Source: JABWBD01 sp040768665
GTDB taxonomy: Bacteria > Planctomycetota > Planctomycetia > Pirellulales > Thermoguttaceae
Reading direction: 5' to 3'
Assembly: GCA_040768665.1 (NCBI GenBank)
Contig: JAXGMN010000109.1
Location: 1-16,095, forward strand
DNA length: 16,095 nucleotides
This document shows positions 1-8,334 of this stretch, in pieces. The notes under the pieces are model-generated. The model worked only from the letters and a program-made list of their open reading frames with translations, had not been told where the DNA came from and made no database searches. Both the position numbers and the translations under genes were made by a program. Positions within the stretch are counted from its first letter, which is position 1. The number at the start of each line of letters is the position of its first letter.

Positions 1-3000
1 CAGGGCACTCTGGATCCGCGTCGTGGCGTGATGTCTGTTCGGATCGAGCACGAAAACAAGGTTGTGGTAACAATCAGCCACGATAACCTCATCCGTTCCC
101 GTGACGCTCGTGATGTCCTTCACATCCGCGGCCGCCAGGCCATCGCCGAAGGCGAAGGGGAAAGGCACGGCCTCGGATTCGGTCAGCTTTCCGTTGTCCC
201 AGGAATAGGCAAACATGTGGATGTACTTGCCATTCGGCGCGACCAGGATTTCACTTTTTCGATCTCCGAATTCGAAAGCCACGTCCGCGGTCACGAGAAC
301 CGGGACGCCGACGGGCTTATCCTCAAGCACCTTCGCGGTGGCATAGTTGTAGCCGTCGAAGACGGTGATGGTGCTCCAGTACCAATCGGCCACGACGATT
401 TCGTCCATCGGACCACCGGCCACGTCGTCGACGGCTAGGCTGTGTATGGGATAACCCGCCCGCGAGAAATCATACTGCAGTTCCCTCAGTTTCTCGCCTG
501 CTGAACTGTAGACATCGATCTTGTTCCCCGAGCGGTCGGCGAAAACGACCTCCTCCTTCCCACCGCTGAAAACGTCCCCGGCGGCCAAGAAATCTCCCGG
601 ATCGACGGGGCACGAGATGGTGACGTATCCGCCCGTGCTGTTGAAGATCCATACGAGGTTGGCGCTGCTATCGGCGAGGAGAATCTCGGCTTTGTCGTCG
701 CCCATTATGTCGCCAACGGCGATAGCATCTTCCGAGGTGCCCGCCCACCATGGGACGGAAAAGTTGCTCAGCAGCGCACCGTCCGAATCAAAGATAAAAA
801 CCTTCTTGGCACTAGCGTCGGCAATCACGATCTCGGCCCGGATGTCATCCCGCACATCTGCTGCGGCAAAGCCGTCGTTCGAATCGAGGATTGCCGGGAA
901 CAACGACTCAACGAAATAATCGCGGTAGTGCATCATGGTCACGTCGTACTCGTTTTGCAGCACCGCGCTGACATTCACCGCATCCTGGACGAACGTGCCG
1001 AAGCCGTCATCGGTGACCAGCAGGGCATTCTCGCGAGCGAACCCATAGGTCGGGTCCCCTTGAGCGACGCCGATGCTGGCGCGGATCGGCTTACGCAGGA
1101 TCTCGACGTCGTCGCCGATGATACGGCCCACAATCAGGTCAGGCGCGCCGTCTCCCCCAGTGTCCGAATAGCGGTGATCGCTGTGCTCCACCATTCCGCC
1201 GCCAATTTCCAAGGACGGCCAAGATGGCATAATCTCGGTTTCACCAACGATGAGCAGATAGCCCTCGAGCGGCTTCGAGAAGTCGGAACTCAATTGCTTA
1301 GCCCAAGCCCCACCCGGTTCCACGAATGTGTCCAGTGCGGTCCTCGTCGCGCTCGGGTACGAATAGAAATAGCCCAGGACACCTTCTCTCAAAGTTGCCA
1401 ATTGCGCCATATCCGACAGCAGTCCGTTTACGGCTTCTCCGGCATCGGAGACGGTATCATACTCCCAGAACAGATTGGCCGGGTGTGTCGTGATCAGGTA
1501 GTCGGCTTGTTGTATCGCATCGGCATATGCCGTCGCCAACGGTACTCCAGCCACCGTCTTTCCGATCGGCAGCGCCTGCTCGAACTGGTAATCCGTGCCA
1601 TCCGCGCCCTCGTAAACAACACGCAGGGGGTAGCCGATACTCGGCTTCGGCGGGTTGGGGTGCATGAGCACGGGAACGGCGAAGTACCTCAACGTTCGCG
1701 ACTCGCCGGCGGGAATGTCTTCCCCGCAGACAAGGGTAGCCTCCCATGATTTGGCGCTGGGATCATGGGTCGCCTTGACGTCTGGAACCGTGGGATACGC
1801 GGAATCGTGCGAGATCGGTTGAAACGCCGCCAAGAAATCCCGGACCACCACGTTGCGGGCCACGGCAGCGCCGATGTTCTTGACCTTGACATCCACCGCG
1901 AAGTAGTTGTCCCATTCGACGGCCAAATGCCCGGTGACGACCAGTTCGGGCCGAGGAGGCGGTGGTGGAATATCGACCACAACATTGACGGTCGCCGTGG
2001 TTTCCTTGCCGTCGACGTCCTGGACCACCAACGCAAGCCGGTGCGTGCCGTTGGCCACGGCCTTCGCGTCCCAATCGAACGTCAAAGTCGTAGCCGTCGT
2101 GGCCGGAGTATTCCAGTGCCAGTAGTGGCTTAACCAGTAATCGCCGTCGACGAAGAAATGTGCGGCCGACAGGCCTGTGTCGTCCGAGAGATCTGCCTGC
2201 ACTTGGACGACCCCCGTTAACGTCGCGCCCGGGGAAGGAGAGGTAATCGTGACCGTCGGCACCGTCAGATCGCGTTTGTAGACAGCCCGGAAGTCTTTAA
2301 GCAACTCGCGCGCGTTGCCGCTTGGGTCGAAGGCATACGCCCGGAAGGTATGCAGCCCTTCGTCGTAATCGCGAGCGAAAAGCGTGTATTCGTACGGCGG
2401 TGAATAATCGCTGAACGCCAGCGTGTCGTCGACATAGAACTCGACGCGCATGACCCGATCGTCGTCCCAGGCATCAGCGGAAATCAGCACCATATCGCTG
2501 ACCTCATCGGGGACCACGAATGCCAGTTCGGGCGGCGTCGTATCCGGGGGCGGGCTGGCCGTGAAGGTCAGGCTTGAGCTCGTCACCGCATTGCCGGCCG
2601 CATCGGTCGATTGCGTCTGGAAATGATACGTGGCGCCCGGTTCCAGCCCACGGATTACAACCGCGTGCGCGGTCGTCATGGCTGCATCCGACCGCTCGTC
2701 GGTGTAACGCCGCGCATTGAGCCCATAGCGAACGAGGCTATCGCTCGGCTCGTCGGTCTGCCATTCAACCTTCGCCTCGTTCGAACCAAGCAGGTTTGCC
2801 ACCGGGCCGGCCGTGATCCGGGGAGCCGTCGTGTCGGTCTGCCAAGTCTCCTCCGCGGAATTGTTCGTCTCATTGATTTCCGTGAGGCCGCCGGTGGAGT
2901 CGGCTGTCACGCGGACCACGCTTTCCGGACCAGGCGGCGACCAGGCGTAGTCGCTGAAGTTCCCGGTCCAACGCTGTTCCGGCTGGAGGTCTTCACTCAC

Positions 3001-6000
3001 CGTGCCGAAGCCAACCAGGACGCCGTCGACGACCAGCGAGGTCTGGTGGCCGCCCGGCGCCACACGGCCCCCCTTGTTGTACACCTGGTAACAGACAACG
3101 CCCGATTCACACCAGACGTCGGTTATGACCAGGTCCGGCTGGAGAGGACGGCTGGGATCGTCGACGTGGATCCAAACGATGGCGGAGACTGGATCGGAGA
3201 GGCCGTCGGTGATCGTGTAACTGAAGCGGTCCTCGCCGCAGTACGTCGGGGCCGGCGTGTAGCTGAACGTTCTGTTGGCATTCAGCGTGGCCGTGCCGAA
3301 ACTCGGAGGTGTGGCCAGGGCCACGGTGGGCACCGTGCCGTCGACGTCCAGGTCGTTCCGGAGGACTTCGATCACGTTATCTTCGCTCGCCATGAGCACG
3401 GCCACCTCGTCGTCCCACGCCTCCGGCGGATCGTTCAGCGGCAGGACCGTAACGTCGACCCGCCCCGTGGAGGTCCCGCCCGCGGCGTCGCTCAGGAGGT
3501 AGTAGAACGAGTCCTGGCCCCAAGTATCGGGCAGCGGGGTGTAACGGATCTGCCCCTCGATCAGTTCAACGCGGCCGCGGCCGGCCGGCCCGACGCTCGA
3601 CACGACCAACGGTGCCGTGCCGGTATCATTGCCGAGCACGGGGATCTCCGCCATGACGCTATCCTCGTCGACTTCGACGTCGTCGTCGCGCGCGGCCGCG
3701 CCGAAAGCCCCTTTCCGTTGAACGGTTATGGGTACCGCCGCGTCGGAGACGGTGGTGCCGTCGAAGGCCCGAACTGTGAAGGCTTCCAGGGAGTTCGGAG
3801 CATCGGGCGGTGCGACCCAAACGAACCGGTCCCCATAGGTCAGCTTCGTCACCCCGGGTACAACCGGCTCCCCATGCTTCAGAAGCGTGCCGGCCAGGAC
3901 CGATTCGATGCGGAAGCTCAGCGGATCGCCGTCGGCATCGACCGCATCGGCTGCAGTGACCAGCAAGCTGTGCGGTATCGCCACCTCGACGGCGTCCTGT
4001 TCCCAATCCAGCGGCGCGAGCGATTGTAGCAACGGGTTGTGGTTGCCCGGACGCGCGAACATCCAGAACACGTTGTAGGATCCGCACCAGGGATGTTCAG
4101 TCAGATACTGGAACGTCCCTTCGTTCGGGGCATAGGTCGGTTCGTAAGGGTCGAAGGCTTCTGCGTACGGATCGTTGTCGTGTGCGTAGCGGTATGCGCC
4201 CTCCGTGACACTGTGACCGGTCTCCAGGGCTTCGGTAAATGCGGCGGCGAATCCGTCGTTGTAGCTCGACTCGTAATGGTTCGTCGCCGCCATGCCGAAA
4301 ACGTTGTTGGGAAGCGGCAGGAATTCTTCCAACAGGCCGCCGGCAAAGCACTGCGCGAAAACGTAGGTCGTATATCCAGCGTGGATCTCGCCCAGCCATT
4401 CGGCCAGATCGTCATCGGCGATGTCTTCTCCCCAGCCGCAAAGCGTCTCCTCGTCGTGCTGCGTGGTTGCGTTGGGATGGTAGTTGAGATAGGTCGGATC
4501 GGGCACCCACCCGTCGCCGTGATCAAAGCTCCAGAAGAAAAAATGATCGTTGTCGTCGATCCTCGTTGCCAGGTCGGCCAAGGTGGATTCCAGATTTGCC
4601 GCCGTGGCCGCCTGAACGTTGACGGCATACGACATGTCCGAGTTGACGTTGTCAGAGCGATCGATGCCGGTATCGGTGCCGTCCGCGTACAGGATGTAGA
4701 CGTTTTCCGGAGCCAGCGGCGGAGAGAGGGGGTAATTCCAGGTGAGTGCCTCGTAGAGTCGCTTGACATTGTCGTAATAGCGGGGAAAGTTCTTGTCCTT
4801 GCCGATCCCGCCGGCAAACAGTACTGCATAGTTGACACTGTTGTTGGGCCACTGGAACCGTAGCCGGTAATCGCGATTGACCGCCCAAGGTGCGGCGAAG
4901 GCGCGGATGTAGTAGGTCTCCCCGGCCAATGCGAACCGGGTAATGTGCTCCTCGTCGTCCGCCGAGTTCGACTGGGCCACCCGGTTGCCCTGCGCATCAT
5001 ACAGTTCGAGATCCAGGTTGCCCAACGCATGGCTGAACTCGATACTGACATCAAACTCGCCGTTGTAAGTGGCAGTGCAGCGGTACCAGTCCTCGCCGCC
5101 CGGCGTTTCGATCGAGAGACCCTCGCGCGTTTGGTCGCCCCCTTCCAGGTTGAAGGCCGTTTCAAGACTCCCATTCGGCCCGAAGGGGTCGGGAGGAATA
5201 CTGGCAATGATCGTGAGGTCGTAGGCGGGGCTGACGTCGCCTTCCGTCGTCACAACCCCGTGCGGACCGTCGTCGTAGCCGTCTATCCGCACCCAGTAGC
5301 TTCCCGCCGGGCGTCCCTCCAACGAGATCTCTTCAAAGTCACCGGAGGTCTGGCTGACACCGATCCGCGCGGCAGCATCGTAGAGTTCCAGGTAAAGATC
5401 ACCCTCGGCATGAGCGAAGTCGATCCGCACCGTGTCCCCTGCCATGCCGGCGCCGACCATCTCGAACTGATACCAGTCCTCGTCGTCGATATTGTGCAGC
5501 GTGCGATTGGTCCGCGTCACCGTTCCAACCACCGGGCCCAGCCAAGTCGCCGAGTCTTGATCAAGGTTGGGCTCGTCGCCGTCGGCGGAGATGCTTCCGA
5601 ACCAATCCGGATCCGCGCTGGCCGCTTCGTTGTTGCCCGGATCCCGATCCAGGCTGGTCGTGGCCAGGGCCACGACATAATACTGCCCGGTGGCGACCGG
5701 CGGGACCGGAGCCACGAACAGGTCAATGGCGAGCCCTTCTCCAGGCCCCAGGTCGTTGTCCATGGTTGACGTGTCGATCCATATGTCGTCGAGGTCCCAT
5801 TTCCTGTCGGCTGACAGGTACCAAGAAAGGTTCCAGGCAGCCGTGAGGGTTCCGGGGCCCAGGTTCTCCACTTCCGCCCACCAGTCGACCAGGTCATTCA
5901 CCGCCGCACTTTGCCAAACGTCGCTCCAGGCGGCGGTCACCGCCAGGTCCGGCCAGGGAGTGGCCGTGATCGTGAGGTCGTACTCGCGACTGACGTCGTC

Positions 6001-7731
6001 CGCGTGGCCGTCGACCACCAGCAGATAAGAGCCGGCAGCCAGGCCTTCCAGTGAGATCTGCTCGCCGTCGCCGCTGCCGCTGGACTGGCGGATTGAGTCC
6101 ACCGGCGGCTGCCCCGTATCCAGGCACAACCAGGCGTTCACGTCCCCTTCCGCATGGACGAAACCCAACGAGATCGCATCGTCCGGCTGACCAATGTCGA
6201 GCAACTCGAACCGGTACCAATCGACATCAACGGACGAGTCAAGGGTACGGGAATCCAGGACGACCGTCCCGGAGATCGCTCCCAATTCGGTCGCGGCGTC
6301 CCAGGTATCGTTGCGGGGGCTTTCGCTTGCGTCCGCACTCACCGGCCCGAACCAGTAGGTCTCCTCGCTGACGAGACGATTATTGCTGAAGGACAAGTCG
6401 GGCCAGGCAGTGAGCATCGACAAGAGGTGGTACTGCCCGGCAGGAATGTTGGGCACCGCCGCCATTTCCAGCGATCCAAAGAAAGACTCCCCGACGCCGA
6501 TCGCGTGCTCAAGGCCTCCTACCGTGAACAAGGGAGTGTCGATCCCCGCTTGGTATTCCGTATCGAGTGACAGGTAGACGTCCATCCCGAACTGAAAGTA
6601 CGCCGATCCTGGACCGACGTTCTGGAGCCAATAGTCGAACACCAGCGGTCGCAAGTCGCCGCTTGCAGCGCTCTGGTGAACGTTGATCTCGTGGCCGAGC
6701 AAGGCCAGGTCGGCCACCGAGTCCTCAGCCGCGGTTTCCAGAGGGACATCGGCAAGGTCGCTGTCCTGGATCCCGGTCCACTGATCGACCATCACATTGT
6801 CGTCGGCCCGGTACAGACTGATGCAGAAGGAGTAGGTCCCATGCGTCATGTCTCGTGCAGTGGCGTCGAGCAACACGGACTCGAACTGCGGTAGACGCCC
6901 CGTGGCTGTGAATACCGGCGAGGTGGCCAGGATGGGAACGAGCCCCGGCGCGTCTTCCCATACTCGAAAGTAGACGTCGCCGGTGGTATTGGATGTCACG
7001 CCGGCTTCCATACGCAGCGAGCGGCTGAACCCGTCGCCGTCGACATCCACCAGATCCATGAGTTGAACGCCCGAAAAGTGCGGCTCGAACACAACGGCGT
7101 CGGCGGTCAACAAGATGTCGTCAACCCATACGCCCTGCGACACATTGCTGACGTCGCTAGTAAACTCGTAGCTGATCGTTACCGAATCCTGCCCCGCGTA
7201 CGCCGCAAGACTGCCGTTGTACGTATTCCAGCCCGGATCGGGGGGAGTGCCGCTGATGCTCAGTAATTCCGACCAAACGCCCGACGTGCCCCGTACTTTC
7301 ACGCGAAAGAAGTCCCAGTTCCACTCGGTGTCATACCAGTACTTGAAACTCAACTGCGGGTTTTCGTAGCCGGCCAACGACAACGTTCGCTGCATGGTGG
7401 TGCTGAGATTGTTGTCGTAGGTAGCTCGCCAATTGCTGCCGTCGTCGGCGCAAAATGCGCTCCACGAGCCGACCGCCGCGCGATAGGCGTTGTCTCCCCA
7501 GCCTACGCCGGAATCGTCAGGCGTGATTAGCCAGTTCGGTGGCGGGAAGGCGCCTTCGAAATCCTCCGCCAAGAGCACGTCCGCCAGCATTCGGCGATCT
7601 TCCAGCGGCTCGAGGCGGAGCGGCCGTCCCAAGGCACTCCGCCGCGCTGAACTCATTGATTGCGAACGTCCACGTAAGCCAGAACCAACACGTGTGGCGC
7701 GCCCGGCGCGCTGCGAACGGCGCGGATCCAT
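1..7731 (-). CDS. Giant LEPR-motif surface/secreted multidomain protein with two clan CD peptidase-like domains (3' end outside window)
   Basis: The frame is open for 2577 codons with no in-frame stop (checked codon by codon) and runs off the left edge. ATG 7731 follows AGGAG with 8-nt spacing. Visible order, approximate residues: basic leader with LEPLEDRRMLA (40-50); jelly-roll/MAM-like domain ending VDDILL (54-210); CARDB-like (330-455); PPC-like (465-590); CARDB-like (592-714); two PPC-like (715-842, 843-960); legumain/caspase-like peptidase (961-1235) with DHG (His1071) and AQCFAGG (Cys1128); cadherin/tandem-95-like repeats (1240-1530); CARDB-like (1531-1630); Fn3-like (1632-1729); two Ig-like (1730-1920); gingipain C25-like front half (2045-2275) with YLLIVGETEIMPSW and PDLIVGRI; six FG-GAP/VCBS-like blades (2278-2577). 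The His-Cys pair suits a clan CD cysteine endopeptidase. Export is inferred from the leader and domain types; no classical hydrophobic signal peptide is visible. Substrate is unknown. The reading frame is very secure, domain names are by eye. Confidence 0.9.
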   Translation of the reverse strand, partial: MDPRRSQRAGRATRVGSGLRGRSQSMSSARRSALGRPLRLEPLEDRRMLADVLLAEDFEGAFPPPNWLITPDDSGVGWGDNAYRAAVGSWSAFCADDGSNWRATYDNNLSTTMQRTLSLAGYENPQLSFKYWYDTEWNWDFFRVKVRGTSGVWSELLSISGTPPDPGWNTYNGSLAAYAGQDSVTISYEFTSDVSNVSQGVWVDDILLTADAVVFEPHFSGVQLMDLVDVDGDGFSRSLRMEAGVTSNTTGDVYFRVWEDAPGLVPILATSPVFTATGRLPQFESVLLDATARDMTHGTYSFCISLYRADDNVMVDQWTGIQDSDLADVPLETAAEDSVADLALLGHEINVHQSAASGDLRPLVFDYWLQNVGPGSAYFQFGMDVYLSLDTEYQAGIDTPLFTVGGLEHAIGVGESFFGSLEMAAVPNIPAGQYHLLSMLTAWPDLSFSNNRLVSEETYWFGPVSADASESPRNDTWDAATELGAISGTVVLDSRTLDSSVDVDWYRFELLDIGQPDDAISLGFVHAEGDVNAWLCLDTGQPPVDSIRQSSGSGDGEQISLEGLAAGSYLLVVDGHADDVSREYDLTITATPWPDLAVTAAWSDVWQSAAVNDLVDWWAEVENLGPGTLTAAWNLSWYLSADRKWDLDDIWIDTSTMDNDLGPGEGLAIDLFVAPVPPVATGQYYVVALATTSLDRDPGNNEAASADPDWFGSISADGDEPNLDQDSATWLGPVVGTVTRTNRTLHNIDDEDWYQFEMVGAGMAGDTVRIDFAHAEGDLYLELYDAAARIGVSQTSGDFEEISLEGRPAGSYWVRIDGYDDGPHGVVTTEGDVSPAYDLTIIASIPPDPFGPNGSLETAFNLEGGDQTREGLSIETPGGEDWYRCTATYNGEFDVSIEFSHALGNLDLELYDAQGNRVAQSNSADDEEHITRFALAGETYYIRAFAAPWAVNRDYRLRFQWPNNSVNYAVLFAGGIGKDKNFPRYYDNVKRLYEALTWNYPLSPPLAPENVYILYADGTDTGIDRSDNVNSDMSYAVNVQAATAANLESTLADLATRIDDNDHFFFWSFDHGDGWVPDPTYLNYHPNATTQHDEETLCGWGEDIADDDLAEWLGEIHAGYTTYVFAQCFAGGLLEEFLPLPNNVFGMAATNHYESSYNDGFAAAFTEALETGHSVTEGAYRYAHDNDPYAEAFDPYEPTYAPNEGTFQYLTEHPWCGSYNVFWMFARPGNHNPLLQSLAPLDWEQDAVEVAIPHSLLVTAADAVDADGDPLSFRIESVLAGTLLKHGEPVVPGVTKLTYGDRFVWVAPPDAPNSLEAFTVRAFDGTTVSDAAVPITVQRKGAFGAAARDDDVEVDEDSVMAEIPVLGNDTGTAPLVVSSVGPAGRGRVELIEGQIRYTPLPDTWGQDSFYYLLSDAAGGTSTGRVDVTVLPLNDPPEAWDDEVAVLMASEDNVIEVLRNDLDVDGTVPTVALATPPSFGTATLNANRTFSYTPAPTYCGEDRFSYTITDGLSDPVSAIVWIHVDDPSRPLQPDLVITDVWCESGVVCYQVYNKGGRVAPGGHQTSLVVDGVLVGFGTVSEDLQPEQRWTGNFSDYAWSPPGPESVVRVTADSTGGLTEINETNNSAEETWQTDTTAPRITAGPVANLLGSNEAKVEWQTDEPSDSLVRYGLNARRYTDERSDAAMTTAHAVVIRGLEPGATYHFQTQSTDAAGNAVTSSSLTFTASPPPDTTPPELAFVVPDEVSDMVLISADAWDDDRVMRVEFYVDDTLAFSDYSPPYEYTLFARDYDEGLHTFRAYAFDPSGNARELLKDFRAVYKRDLTVPTVTITSPSPGATLTGVVQVQADLSDDTGLSAAHFFVDGDYWLSHYWHWNTPATTATTLTFDWDAKAVANGTHRLALVVQDVDGKETTATVNVVVDIPPPPPRPELVVTGHLAVEWDNYFAVDVKVKNIGAAVARNVVVRDFLAAFQPISHDSAYPTVPDVKATHDPSAKSWEATLVCGEDIPAGESRTLRYFAVPVLMHPNPPKPSIGYPLRVVYEGADGTDYQFEQALPIGKTVAGVPLATAYADAIQQADYLITTHPANLFWEYDTVSDAGEAVNGLLSDMAQLATLREGVLGYFYSYPSATRTALDTFVEPGGAWAKQLSSDFSKPLEGYLLIVGETEIMPSWPSLEIGGGMVEHSDHRYSDTGGDGAPDLIVGRIIGDDVEILRKPIRASIGVAQGDPTYGFARENALLVTDDGFGTFVQDAVNVSAVLQNEYDVTMMHYRDYFVESLFPAILDSNDGFAAADVRDDIRAEIVIADASAKKVFIFDSDGALLSNFSVPWWAGTSEDAIAVGDIMGDDKAEILLADSSANLVWIFNSTGGYVTISCPVDPGDFLAAGDVFSGGKEEVVFADRSGNKIDVYSSAGEKLRELQYDFSRAGYPIHSLAVDDVAGGPMDEIVVADWYWSTITVFDGYNYATAKVLEDKPVGVPVLVTADVAFEFGDRKSEILVAPNGKYIHMFAYSWDNGKLTESEAVPFPFAFGDGLAAADVKDITSVTGTDEVIVADCYHNLVFVLDPNRHHATTRIQSAL

Positions 7732-7739
7732 AGCCAGTT

Positions 7740-7744
7740 CTCCT
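7740..7744 (-). promoter_or_regulatory. Ribosome binding site of the giant gene
   Basis: AGGAG lies 8 nt before ATG 7731 on the minus strand. It decides the start: the frame stays open upstream to a TGA at 8037-8035, and the next internal ATG (7656, residue 26) has no comparable site. Confidence 0.75.
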
Positions 7745-7984
7745 GCGAACCATGGCCGTTCGGATGACGGTGGAATCGGGAGGAAACGGCCAAGTCTCCC
7801 TGATCTCGCGTGCACAAGACAACGGCTATTGCGACAAAGGCCCCCAACCAATATGGTCGAGACCTGATCGAAAGCAGGAGAAAGGACCGAGGCTGTGGAA
7901 ACACTCGAACGCACCAACGCTTGCGCTACCGCGGTGCGCACGCCCGAGCGGGCAAGTCGAACCTTGGTGTACGGAGCAACGCGC

Positions 7985-8006
7985 CGTTCGCTCGACGGCT
8001 CGAACG
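7985..8006. repeat. Inverted repeat at the predicted transcription start
   Basis: CGTTCG (7985-7990) and CGAACG (8001-8006) are inverted around a 10-nt centre, just after the candidate -10. It could be an operator or a leader hairpin. The arms are short. Confidence 0.2.
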
Positions 8007-8010
8007 CTAC

Positions 8011-8038
8011 CGTATATTCCGTGACAAGACAAAGTCAA
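8011..8038 (-). promoter_or_regulatory. Candidate sigma70-type promoter for the giant gene
   Basis: On the minus strand TTGACT (8038-8033) is followed after 16 nt by TATACG (8016-8011), a good -35 and a four-of-six -10. Transcription would start near 8004 and give a leader of about 270 nt. The site is in the AT-richest part of the gap and in the right orientation. It is a consensus match only. Confidence 0.35.
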
Positions 8039-8042
8039 GACA

Positions 8043-8052
8043 CCCAATTGGG
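8043..8052. promoter_or_regulatory. Perfect 10-bp palindrome next to the candidate promoter
   Basis: CCCAATTGGG is a perfect palindrome 4 bp upstream of the candidate -35 element on the minus strand, where a dimeric regulator could bind. It may also be chance. Confidence 0.2.
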
Positions 8053-8334
8053 GCATTTTGTAAATACGTGTGCGTCGAGTCACTGCCTGGGGGATATTTT
8101 GGCAACGCCAACAGGAAAATTTCGTCGTGACTCCAACGCAAGCGGTGCCGGTTCTTGCAAGCGTATTGCGATGGGCTGTGATGGTGCGACGGGGTCACGC
8201 CCTGACTTGCAGCTTAACTCTCCAAGTTCCAGGCCAGACCCACCGCAGCTTCCGGGCAAAACCGCCTTGAACGCCGCTCCCCGCGATTTGCGAGAACGAT
8301 CGCTGAGCGGGGCCGTCCATGTCTCTCCGGTCCA

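Larger units (their letters stand above)
7732..8334. other. 603-bp intergenic region upstream of the giant gene
   Basis: This gap separates the stop of the lyase gene (8335) from the start of the giant gene (7731). Short open frames occur on both strands, but none has a recognisable protein, a good ribosome site or a family-like composition. The middle is more AT-rich than its surroundings and holds a candidate minus-strand promoter and two inverted repeats, listed separately. I see no tRNA, known ncRNA or transposon end. Confidence 0.6.

Noticed and set aside
2611..4029. Long plus-strand open frame (472 codons), with similar ones at 928-1749, 4039-4863 and 4945-5769
   Set aside because: They lie antisense to the giant minus-strand frame, whose translation shows clear domains. 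Their own products are rich in Arg, Gly, Val and His without domain structure, as expected opposite a GC-rich gene.
4101..5207. Minus-strand 368-codon frame
   Set aside because: It overlaps the legumain-like and PPC-like coding region in a shifted frame. Its product is Thr/Ser/Arg-rich with no recognisable motif.
8280..8314. GC-rich inverted repeat as terminator of the lyase gene
   Set aside because: CCCCGC/GCGGGG arms exist, but the inner part pairs poorly and no T-run follows, so a terminator call is not supported.
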